Notes under the pieces: generated by a model | What the model was told of the DNA's origin: nothing | The model's input: the letters and a program-made list of their open reading frames with translations, nothing else | The model's database searches: none | Program-made: the position numbers and the translations under genes | Shown here: one piece after another, positions 14,892 through 21,027 of the stretch | How positions within the stretch are numbered: the first letter of the stretch is position 1 | Layout of the letters: each line of letters begins with the position of its first letter | Source of the DNA: JBFKUL01 sp041635755 | GTDB taxonomy: Bacteria > Pseudomonadota > Gammaproteobacteria > Burkholderiales > SG8-39 | Length of the DNA: 24,118 bases | Assembly: GCA_041635755.1 (NCBI GenBank) | Contig: JBFKUL010000012.1 | Location: 1-24,118 of the forward strand | Direction of reading: 5' to 3'

Positions 14892-15511
14892 TTCTTGACT
14901 CCAAAGAGCTGATGATCGATGCCGTCGCACAGGCAGTGCAGCGTCAGCAGATGAACTTCCTGAATGCGCAGCGTGCGCTCGTGCGGCACGCAGATGTGAA
15001 CGTCGCCCTCGCCGATCAGCGCGGCCATCTTGCCGCCGCCCTTGCCGGTCAGCGCCACGACGCGCACGCCAATCCCCCGCGCGGCGCGCATCGCCTCGAT
15101 CACGTTCGCCGAGTTGCCGCTGGTCGAGATCGCAAGCAGCACGTCGCCGCGCCGGCCGAGCGCGCGCACTTGTTTCTCGAAAACCTGCTCGAAGCGATAG
15201 TCGTTCGCAATCGAGGTGAGCGTCGAGCTGTCGGTGCTGAGCGCGATCGCGGCGAGCGGCGGGCGCTCGATCTCGAAGCGGTTGACGAGCTCGGCGGCGA
15301 AGTGCTGCGCGTCGGCCGCCGAGCCGCCGTTGCCGCAGGCCATGATCTTGCCGCCCGCGTGCAGCGCATCGGCCATGATCGTCGAGGCGCGCGCGATCGG
15401 TCCTGCAAGCGACTGGGCTGAATCGAGCTTGAGCTTTGCGCTCGCCGAAAAATGCGCCGCGACGCGTGCCGCGAGTTCGTCCTGCGCGACGTCCTGGTCT
15501 GCGTGTCCCAT
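14888..15511 (-). CDS. gmhA: Phosphoheptose isomerase (SIS domain), GmhA rather than DiaA
   Basis: A 207-residue SIS-domain enzyme that converts sedoheptulose 7-phosphate to D-glycero-D-manno-heptose 7-phosphate, the first step of heptose synthesis for LPS. Substrate-binding CGNGGSAADAQHFAAEL is at 59-75 and the STSGNS phosphate loop at 129-134. The DnaA-binding paralogue DiaA occupies this locus in E. coli, but here the residues equivalent to the GmhA metal/catalytic set are present: H70, E74, Q184 and H192 (from recalled Burkholderia GmhA H61, E65, Q175, H183). As I recall it, DiaA has Ser and Asn at two of these. The start is ATG 15509-15511; a TAAAAT -10 (15544-15539) just upstream could be an internal promoter. 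A DnaA-related role is not excluded. Confidence 0.88.
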   Translation of the reverse strand: MGHADQDVAQDELAARVAAHFSASAKLKLDSAQSLAGPIARASTIMADALHAGGKIMACGNGGSAADAQHFAAELVNRFEIERPPLAAIALSTDSSTLTSIANDYRFEQVFEKQVRALGRRGDVLLAISTSGNSANVIEAMRAARGIGVRVVALTGKGGGKMAALIGEGDVHICVPHERTLRIQEVHLLTLHCLCDGIDHQLFGVKK

Positions 15512-15574
15512 AGGCCCGGGGGAATGAAGACAGGCCTGATTTTACTACCATGTAGCGTGACCTCCCCGATCGGG

Positions 15575-15973
15575 TCAATCGAGGACCACTTCGAAGCGGA
15601 TGCGTCGGGCCGGGTTGGGGTGCGACTCGAGAGCGCTGATGCGCGCACGCAGGGGCATGCCGCGGTCGAGCGCCCATGCAAGCGCGGCATTCTCGCGGCG
15701 CGGAACGTATCCCAGCCGCCGGCCGCGCCATTCGACGCGGACCGCGTTGCTGTCATAGGGGTTGTCGGGCTCGCGCAACAGCTCGAGTGGTTCGCCGACC
15801 CGGAGGTGCTCCCAGAGTGCAAGCGCTTCGTGATAGCGGACTCCGGCCAGAGGCGAGCTTTGCACCAGGAGCAGCACCCGCGCAGCGTGCTCGCCGGCCG
15901 GCGCATCGACAGCCGCAATAATGGCCAGGACGAGCGCCGCCGCTGCCGTCGCCGCGCTACTCGCCGAAGGCAT
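15575..15973 (-). CDS. Small HIRAN-domain protein with a hydrophobic N-terminus
   Basis: A 132-residue protein. Residues 10-24 are a hydrophobic Ala/Leu/Ile run that could be a signal sequence (AAALVLAIIAAVDAPAG, possible cleavage near A25), but there is no basic n-region. Residues 35-131 match a HIRAN domain: SSPLAGVRYHEA, then LELLREPDNPYDSNAVRV, the LGYVPRREN turn, and the closing RIRFEVVLD. HIRAN domains bind single-stranded DNA 3' ends in eukaryotic HLTF; bacterial stand-alone forms are uncharacterised. ATG 15973 overlaps the end of yraN by 17 bases in another frame, so translation is probably coupled. Export and DNA binding are hard to reconcile, which makes the true start and location uncertain. 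An ATG further upstream (16057) lies deeper inside yraN and is less likely. Confidence 0.8.
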   Translation of the reverse strand: MPSASSAATAAAALVLAIIAAVDAPAGEHAARVLLLVQSSPLAGVRYHEALALWEHLRVGEPLELLREPDNPYDSNAVRVEWRGRRLGYVPRRENAALAWALDRGMPLRARISALESHPNPARRIRFEVVLD

Positions 15974-16298
15974 CGCGCACCCACTCGATGCGCGCGGGGT
16001 CGAGCCGGTCAAGCAGCAGCACGTCGAAGCGGCAGTCCCGCCCCGGATGATCGGCAAGATACTGACGCGCGGCCGCCAGCAGGCGCTCGCGCTTGGCCGT
16101 GGTCACGCTTTCGGCGGCGCCGCCGAAGGCGGTCGCGCTGCGCAAACGCACCTCGGCGAATACCAACGTACCGCGCTCCTCGGCGACAAGGTCGATCTCG
16201 CCATGGCGGCAACGCCAGTTGCGTGCCACGATGCGCAGGCCCGCGGCGCGCAGCACTGCGGCGCACAGCGCCTCGGCCCGCTCGCCATTCGGATTCAT
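15957..16298 (-). CDS. yraN: YraN family protein (UPF0102, nuclease-like fold)
   Basis: A 113-residue protein of the UPF0102 family, which has a Holliday-junction-resolvase/restriction-endonuclease-like fold. Family signatures are all present: GERAEALCAAVLRAAG, VARNWRCRHGEIDLVA with the acidic GEID, LVFAEVRLRS with the E-x-R/K pair, the FGGAAESVT loop, CRFDVL and the final EWVRDAF. Function is unproven; DNA or RNA processing is inferred from the fold. ATG 16296-16298 has AAGGAG 6-7 bases upstream. It is divergent from rsmI with 72 bases between and heads the yraN-HIRAN-gmhA-BON-rfaE2 gene string. In E. coli lpoA precedes yraN here; it is absent, as expected outside the gammaproteobacteria. 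Confidence 0.93.
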   Translation of the reverse strand: MNPNGERAEALCAAVLRAAGLRIVARNWRCRHGEIDLVAEERGTLVFAEVRLRSATAFGGAAESVTTAKRERLLAAARQYLADHPGRDCRFDVLLLDRLDPARIEWVRDAFGE

Positions 16299-16315
16299 GG
16301 ATGCTCCTTGCTTGG

Positions 16316-16344
16316 TTGCTGAGGGAGTAACGAAGCAGCACAAT
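16316..16344 (+). promoter_or_regulatory. Candidate promoter for rsmI
   Basis: TTGCTG (16316-16321), a 17-base spacer and CACAAT (16339-16344), 27 bases before the rsmI ATG. It occupies the 72-base gap shared with divergent yraN. Confidence 0.4.
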
Positions 16345-16370
16345 GCCGCGTTGACTCCTCCCGCCGGACG

Positions 16371-17231
16371 ATGACCGACCCCGAACTGTCGCCGGGCGGC
16401 GGCACCCTGTACGTCGTCGCGACCCCGATCGGCAACCTGGCTGATGCAAGCCCGCGTGCGATCGAGACACTGGCGCATGCCGACTTCGTCGCCTGCGAGG
16501 ACACGCGCACTTCCCGCACCCTGCTCGCGCGTCACGGTATCGCGGCGCGCACCGTGCCGCTGCACGCCCATAACGAGCGTGCCGCCGGGGCGCGCCTGCT
16601 CGCCGCGCTGCGCGAGGGCAAGGTCGTCGCGGTCGTGAGCGATGCCGGCACGCCGGGGATCTCCGACCCGGGGGCATTGCTGGTCGAGGCCGCGCACCGC
16701 GAGGGCTTGCGCGTGGTGCCAATCCCCGGACCGAGCGCGGCGCTCACAGCGTACTCGGCATCGGGCTTTGCCGCCGAGCGGTTCACGTTCGTGGGTTTTC
16801 TGCCCCCCGGGCGCGGCGCGCGCCGCAAGGCGCTCGCCGCGCTGGACGCGCCCTCGCCCCTGATCTTCTACGAGGCGCCGCATCGCGTGCTCGAGACCGT
16901 AGCCGACCTCGCGGAGCGCTTCGGCGGGACGCGGGAGATCGCGATCGCGCGCGAGCTCACCAAGAAGTTCGAAGAGATCGTACGGCTGCCGCTCGGTCGT
17001 GCGCGCGAGTGGTTGCTGGCCGGCGTGCATCGACAGCAGGGCGAATTCGTTCTGGTGCTCGGCCCGGGCGAGCCGCCTCCGTCGCACGACGCCGAAGAAG
17101 CTGAGCGTGTGCTCGCCATGCTGCTCGAGAAGCTGCCTGCAAGCGAGGCGGCAAAGCTCGCCGCGCGCATCACGGGCGCGCCTCGGAACGCGCTCTATGC
17201 GGCGGCGCTCAAGCGCCGCGGCGAGCGCTGA
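16371..17231 (+). CDS. rsmI: 16S rRNA (cytidine(1402)-2'-O)-methyltransferase
   Basis: A 286-residue SAM-dependent enzyme that methylates the 2'-O of C1402 in the 16S rRNA decoding centre. The tetrapyrrole-methylase-like fold is evident: LYVVATPIGNL (13-23), ACEDTRTSRTLL (41-52), the SAM-site SDAGTPGISDPG, VVPIPGPSA, FVGFLPP and FYEAPHRV, followed by the C-terminal helical part with ELTKKFEEIVR. Length fits E. coli RsmI (286). ATG 16371 is used; the ribosome site is weak. Its divergent arrangement with yraN is the conserved one. pyrC starts 41 bases after the stop and has its own -10-like TAGAAT. Confidence 0.96.
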   Translation: MTDPELSPGGGTLYVVATPIGNLADASPRAIETLAHADFVACEDTRTSRTLLARHGIAARTVPLHAHNERAAGARLLAALREGKVVAVVSDAGTPGISDPGALLVEAAHREGLRVVPIPGPSAALTAYSASGFAAERFTFVGFLPPGRGARRKALAALDAPSPLIFYEAPHRVLETVADLAERFGGTREIAIARELTKKFEEIVRLPLGRAREWLLAGVHRQQGEFVLVLGPGEPPPSHDAEEAERVLAMLLEKLPASEAAKLAARITGAPRNALYAAALKRRGER

Positions 17232-17242
17232 AGCGCGCGCGG

Positions 17243-17248
17243 TAGAAT
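17243..17248 (+). promoter_or_regulatory. Candidate -10 box for pyrC
   Basis: TAGAAT lies 24 bases before the pyrC ATG within GCGCGGTAGAAT. The same 12 bases occur before rnpB. No clear -35. Confidence 0.4.
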
Positions 17249-17272
17249 CGCGCCTGCGCCGCGACCGCGGCA

Positions 17273-18322
17273 ATGACTCGCGCCCCTGCCTTGGACTCGC
17301 TCACCTTCATCCGCCCCGACGACTGGCACCTGCACCTGCGCGACGGCGCGGCCATGGCCGCGGTGCTGCCCGATACCGCGCGGCGCTTTGCGCGCGCGAT
17401 CGTGATGCCGAATCTGAAGCCCCCGGTGCGCACCACCGCCGACGCGCTGGCCTATCGCGAACGCATCCTCGCGGCGCTTCCTGCGGGGGCGCGGTTCGAG
17501 CCGCTGATGACGCTCTATCTCACCGACGACACGCCGCCCGAGGAGATCGCGCGCGCGAAGCTCTCGGGCCGGGTGCAGGCGGTCAAGTACTACCCGGCCG
17601 GCGCAACCACCCATTCGGACGCGGGCGTAACGCGCATCTCGCGCTGCTTCGCGGCGCTGGAGAAGATGGCCGAGCTCGGTGTGCCGCTGCTGGTGCATGG
17701 TGAGGTCACCGACCCGGTAGTCGACGTCTTCGACCGCGAGAAGGCGTTTATCGAGGATGTGCTCGGGCCGCTGGTCGAGCGCTTTCCCTCCATGCGGGTG
17801 GTGCTCGAGCACATCACCACGCGCGACGCGGTGCACTACGTCGAAGTCACCGGGCCGAATATCGCGGCCACGATCACCGCCCACCACCTGCTGCTGAACC
17901 GCAATGCGCTGTTTCAGGGCGGCATCCGACCGCACCACTACTGCCTGCCGGTGCTCAAGCGCGAGCAGCATCGCGAAGCGTTGATCGAGGCGGCCATCTC
18001 GGGCAACCCGAAGTTCTTTCTCGGCACCGACAGCGCGCCTCACGCGAAGCACACCAAGGAGAACGACTGCGGCTGTGCCGGGATCTATACCGCGCACGCG
18101 GCGATTGAGCTCTATGCCACCGCCTTCGAGGAGGCGGGCGCTCTCGATCGGCTCGAGGGCTTTGCGAGCCTGCATGGGCCGAAGTTCTACGGCTTGCCGC
18201 CGAATCAGGAAAAGATCCGCCTGGAGCGCCGGGCGTGGAACGTCCCGGCCGTGCTCGGCTTCGGTGAGCATCAGCTGGTGCCGCTGCGCGCCGGGGAATC
18301 GCTGCCGTGGAGCCTCGCCTGA
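17273..18322 (+). CDS. pyrC: Dihydroorotase (class II)
   Basis: A 349-residue zinc enzyme that cyclises N-carbamoyl-aspartate to dihydroorotate in pyrimidine synthesis. Metal-site residues are visible: H19 and H21 in DWHLHLRDG, carboxylated Lys105 in VKYYPAG, H142 in LVHGE, H180 in LEHIT and catalytic Asp253 in GTDSAPH. Substrate-binding IVMPNLKPPV and the flexible-loop region follow the E. coli class II pattern, and the length is typical (about 345). ATG 17273 begins just before the conserved LTFIRPDDWHLH. The ribosome site is weak. The DUF3025 gene begins inside its last codons (16-base overlap), so the two are translationally coupled. Confidence 0.97.
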   Translation: MTRAPALDSLTFIRPDDWHLHLRDGAAMAAVLPDTARRFARAIVMPNLKPPVRTTADALAYRERILAALPAGARFEPLMTLYLTDDTPPEEIARAKLSGRVQAVKYYPAGATTHSDAGVTRISRCFAALEKMAELGVPLLVHGEVTDPVVDVFDREKAFIEDVLGPLVERFPSMRVVLEHITTRDAVHYVEVTGPNIAATITAHHLLLNRNALFQGGIRPHHYCLPVLKREQHREALIEAAISGNPKFFLGTDSAPHAKHTKENDCGCAGIYTAHAAIELYATAFEEAGALDRLEGFASLHGPKFYGLPPNQEKIRLERRAWNVPAVLGFGEHQLVPLRAGESLPWSLA

Positions 18323-19134
18323 GCGGCGTGCCGGCGTTTCCGTCGGTCGGCTTCCAGCACCCGATCTTCGAACCCCTGCGTCCCGCGCTCGAGCGCCTCG
18401 CCGGAGAGGACTGGCCGGATTGGGCGCGCCTGAACCGTCTCGCGGAGGAGCTAGGCGCCGAGCCGCGCACCGCAAGCGGCCAGCCGGTACGCTTCGTGCC
18501 GCCTTCCGCCGCGCGGGAGAATTATGAGCTGCGCGTGTTCCGCACCGGTGCAGTGCAGACGCGGCCGCGCAATTGGCACGACCTGTTCAACGCCCTCGCC
18601 TGGCTCGCCTATCCGCGCACCAAGGCAGCGATCAACGCCTTGCACGCCGCGCGTATCCCGCATGAGGGCAAGCAGCGCAGCCCGCTGCGGGACATGCTGA
18701 CGCTGTTCGACGAGGGAGGCGTGATCGTGGCCGCTGACGATGCCACGCTCGCCGAGCTCGTGCGCGCGTGCCGCTGGCGAGAGTTGTTCTGGGCACAGCG
18801 CGACCGCCTTGTGGCCGGCATGCGCCTGCACGTGATCGGCCACGCAGTGATGGAGAGCGCGCTCGCGCCCTGGCCCGGGATCACCTGCAAGGCGATGCTG
18901 TTCCAAGTCGGGCGCGCCGCGCTCGAAGGCTCACCCCAAGCACTGCAGCAGGTGCTCGATGGGCGCGCCGCGGAATGGCTGGACGCCCATGCGGCACACG
19001 GCACCCCACGAGCGCTCGCGCCCCTGCCGGTGTTCGGGTATCCGGGCTGGCTACCGCAAAGCGCGCACGCCGAGTTCTACGACGATGCGCGATACTTCAG
19101 GCCGCTGCGCGACGGGGAGCCGAACGCCGCCTGA
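18307..19134 (+). CDS. DUF3025 family protein
   Basis: A 275-residue protein of the DUF3025 family, function unknown. Family features are RENYELRVFRTGAVQTRPRN in part, then NWHDLFNALAWLAYPRTKAA (its most conserved block), RDMLTLFDEGGVIVA, ERLVAG-like RDRLVAGMRLHVIGHAVME and GITCKAMLF. There is no signal peptide or membrane helix, so it is probably cytoplasmic. The start is GTG 18307, 16 bases inside the pyrC end; a start after the pyrC stop would remove only the leading, less conserved residues. It is probably co-transcribed with pyrC, but a link to pyrimidine metabolism is not shown. It ends 5 bases from the convergent DUF1269 gene. Confidence 0.85.
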   Translation: MEPRLSGVPAFPSVGFQHPIFEPLRPALERLAGEDWPDWARLNRLAEELGAEPRTASGQPVRFVPPSAARENYELRVFRTGAVQTRPRNWHDLFNALAWLAYPRTKAAINALHAARIPHEGKQRSPLRDMLTLFDEGGVIVAADDATLAELVRACRWRELFWAQRDRLVAGMRLHVIGHAVMESALAPWPGITCKAMLFQVGRAALEGSPQALQQVLDGRAAEWLDAHAAHGTPRALAPLPVFGYPGWLPQSAHAEFYDDARYFRPLRDGEPNAA

Positions 19135-19139
19135 GTCCG

Positions 19140-19652
19140 CTACGGGAACGCGGGGTAGCGCGTCGCGATCCCCTTGGCGGCCGCCTCCGGATGGCGCGCC
19201 TGCACCAGCTCGCGGACCTGCTGCACGCGGCCATACGGCACATCGACCATCAGCAGGATCTTGCCGTTCTCGATATCGGCCGCGAACTGCTTGAGGCGCG
19301 AGTTCGGCACCGCCGCCGCGGCCATGCTCGCCATCCAGGCGCCGAGCACCGCGCCGACCAATGCGGCAATCAAGACTGCGACCAGCTGCGGATGGGTTCC
19401 CTCGGGCGGAAACGCGACGATGACCGCGCCCAGCACGAGGCCGCCGACGCCACCGATGGCCAGGCCGATTCCGGCGCCGTGCACGAGATCGGTCTTCTGC
19501 ATTACGCTCGCCTCGTGCAGCTCGCCAAGTTCCGTGCCGCGTTTGGCCAGGAAATGCATATAGCGGTCCTCGACGCGCGCGAGCAACAGGTCGTTCGCGG
19601 TGTTGCGGGCGCTTTCAACGTCGGGAAGGAGGAAGTACAGGCGTCTACGCAT
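19140..19652 (-). CDS. DUF1269-like inner-membrane protein
   Basis: A 170-residue protein. Residues 1-55 are a soluble, mixed region starting MRRRLYFLLPDVESARNTAN with EDRYMHFLAKRG. Two membrane segments follow at about 58-80 and 90-112, rich in Gly and Ala (GIGLAIGGVGGLVLGAVI), as in glycine-zipper membrane proteins. The C-terminal soluble part has IENGKILLMVDVP and a final VQQVRELVQARHPEA. The pattern resembles DUF1269 proteins, whose function is unknown. I chose ATG 19650-19652 because GGAG lies 7-8 bases before it and the conserved opening fits; the ATG 21 bases upstream has none. It is divergent from rnpB, with an AT-rich 86-base region between. Confidence 0.8.
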   Translation of the reverse strand: MRRRLYFLLPDVESARNTANDLLLARVEDRYMHFLAKRGTELGELHEASVMQKTDLVHGAGIGLAIGGVGGLVLGAVIVAFPPEGTHPQLVAVLIAALVGAVLGAWMASMAAAAVPNSRLKQFAADIENGKILLMVDVPYGRVQQVRELVQARHPEAAAKGIATRYPAFP

Positions 19653-19738
19653 GGCGAGTCTCCGATCGGGCACTCCCCTTTTCCATTATTTTTTTACTCC
19701 TCGCCTCCAGGCAGGTCAAGGCGCTCGCTGCGGCGCGG

Positions 19739-19744
19739 TAGAAT
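19739..19744 (+). promoter_or_regulatory. -10 box for rnpB
   Basis: TAGAAT lies 7 bases before the inferred 5' end of RNase P RNA, the right distance for a -10. It sits in GCGCGGTAGAAT as before pyrC. The -35 region is weak. Confidence 0.6.
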
Positions 19745-19750
19745 GAGCAT

Positions 19751-20130
19751 GGGAGCTGGCCAGGCGGCCGCTGTGCGTTCGCGCGCAGAGGAAAGTCCGG
19801 GCTCCACAGAGCGGGATGCGGGGTAACACCCCGGCGCGTATAAACGCCGCGCGAGCGGCGCGAAGGCGACGAACAGGGCCACAGAGACGAGTCCCCGTCC
19901 GCAAGGTCGGGGGGTGAAACGGGCAACCTCCATCCGGAGCAATACCAAATAGGCAAGCGCCTGAGGCCGGCTCGGCCGAGCTTGCGGGTAGGTAGCAACA
20001 GGGGCGGGGGCGAAAGCCCCCTTCTCCCGACGAGCCCCGAGGCAACTTCGGGCCCAGAGGAATGGCTGCCATGGCGCTGCCGGTCTCCGGCCGGCGCCAA
20101 CAGAACCCGGCTTATCGGCCGGCTCTCACT
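19751..20130 (+). ncRNA. rnpB: RNase P RNA, class A
   Basis: The catalytic RNA that trims the 5' leader of tRNA precursors. Universal blocks are all in place: GAGGAAAGTCCGGGCTCC (19788-19805), GGGTGAAAC...GCAACCTCC with GCAATACCAAATAGGCA after it, GCGGGTAGGTAGC, AGAGGAATGGCTGCC and ACAGAACCCGGCTTATCGG near the end. The 5' GGGAGCTGGCC pairs with GGCCGGCTCTC at 20117-20127 to form an 11-bp P1 helix with two wobble pairs, which sets both ends; the exact 3' end is uncertain by a few bases. The length of about 380 matches E. coli M1 RNA (377). A GGGGGC-GAAA-GCCCCC hairpin lies at about 20005-20020. A promoter stands directly upstream. Confidence 0.96.
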
Positions 20131-20184
20131 GTTCTTGAGTCGGCGACCCCTCGGGACGTCGCGGTAGCGCGCACGGGAGGCGTG

Positions 20185-20210
20185 GGTTTTGTCACGGACA
20201 AACCGCTTTT
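20185..20210 (+). terminator. Terminator-like hairpin between rnpB and the PAS gene
   Basis: GGTTTTGTC (20185-20193) pairs with GACAAACC (20197-20204), leaving one bulged T and a 3-base loop, and is followed by GCTTTT. It lies about 55 bases after rnpB and 62 before the PAS gene start. The stem is AT-rich for this genome and the T run is short, so it could be weak. Confidence 0.4.
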
Positions 20211-20271
20211 CTGCGGGATTCGTGCCCTACGTGCTTGCCCTGTCGCCGCGGTTCATGGCAAAAGAGGTTAC

Positions 20272-20787
20272 ATGGCAGTCCCTTACAAAGTGGTGAGCGG
20301 CGCCTTCACCGAGCGGCCGCGGTCCGCATCCAACGGACCCGCTCCTGGCCGGATTCGGCCGCAGGCGGCGCCCGCCCTGTACCGTCTGCTCGCGGATAGC
20401 GCGCTCTACCGTGCCGCATTCAGTGCTTGCGGCTTCCCGCTTGCGCTGGTCGATGCTGGACACGGTCAGGCCTTCGTTGAAGTCAACCCGGCGTTTGAGG
20501 GATTCTTCGGCTACAGAGCGGCGGAAGCACGCGGTCGTGCCTTTGCCGCACTGATCCTGCACGGAGACGCGTCGGTTGCCGAGAGGCTGTTCGACCATGG
20601 CTCGTCATGCTGGCGGCTGCGTGCCTGGCGCAAGGACGGCGCCGTACTTGAAGTGGAAGTCACTGCAGGGGCGGTACGCGACACCGATGGGCGTCTGACG
20701 CATTGGATGCTGGGCTTCGCCGACTGCGGCGAGCACGCCCGGATGCGCGGGCGCGTAGCGACCGAGGCCTCCGGCACGGACGCCTGA
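20272..20787 (+). CDS. PAS-domain-only protein
   Basis: A 171-residue protein. After an unstructured, basic N-terminal 35 residues, one PAS domain spans about 46-153: ALYRAAFSACGFPLALVDA, then FVEVNPAFEGFFGYRAAEARGRAF with the NPAFE-x-x-x-GY hallmark, SCWRLRAWRKDG, and a final beta strand VRDTDGRLTHWMLGFAD. No kinase, GGDEF, EAL, HTH or other output domain is attached, so it would have to act through a partner. The ligand is unknown; a Cys near the end (C152) is not diagnostic. ATG 20272 is preceded by AAAGAGG at 4-5 bases. The frame is open upstream into rnpB but has no conserved content there. It follows rnpB on the same strand and converges on a small membrane-protein gene. Confidence 0.8.
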   Translation: MAVPYKVVSGAFTERPRSASNGPAPGRIRPQAAPALYRLLADSALYRAAFSACGFPLALVDAGHGQAFVEVNPAFEGFFGYRAAEARGRAFAALILHGDASVAERLFDHGSSCWRLRAWRKDGAVLEVEVTAGAVRDTDGRLTHWMLGFADCGEHARMRGRVATEASGTDA

Positions 20788-20799
20788 CGCGGCGCGCGC

Positions 20800-20967
20800 T
20801 CAGTCGTCCTTCGACTGCAACGACTGCCACAAATCGAACAGCATCATCGCGAAACCGATCAGCACGACCGCCCACAGCGCGGTCTCCTTCAGTTTTAGCG
20901 CCACCGGTCCGATGAATCCGGCCAGCAGCACGATGGCGACCAGTCCGGCGATGATCTTGATGGTCAT
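20800..20967 (-). CDS. 55-residue two-helix membrane protein
   Basis: A short gene with a clear start and ribosome site: ATG 20965-20967 preceded by GGAGAG at 8 bases. The product starts MTIKIIAGLVAIVLLAGFIG and has a first hydrophobic segment at 4-23, a short basic-acidic turn (KLKET, 25-29) and a second segment at 30-46 (LWAVVLIGFAMMLFDLW). It ends QSLQSKDD. The layout is a small helical hairpin in the inner membrane with both ends on the same side. I recall similar short proteins in betaproteobacteria but no function. It follows the amidase gene on the same strand with a 60-base gap and converges on the PAS gene with 12 bases between stops. Confidence 0.75.
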   Translation of the reverse strand: MTIKIIAGLVAIVLLAGFIGPVALKLKETALWAVVLIGFAMMLFDLWQSLQSKDD

Positions 20968-21027
20968 TTCGCTTCTCTCCCGAAAAAAGCAGGGACTCAG
21001 CCCAGGGCCTTCATCCTAGCGTCCGAC

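Noticed and set aside
16299..17273. Upstream extension of the yraN frame
   Set aside because: It runs antisense through rsmI; ATG 16296-16298 has AAGGAG and the family N-terminus.
20978..21012. Possible terminator after the amidase gene (A6 at 20984-20989, T6 on the minus strand)
   Set aside because: The bases before the T run form only a 3-4 bp stem, too weak to call.
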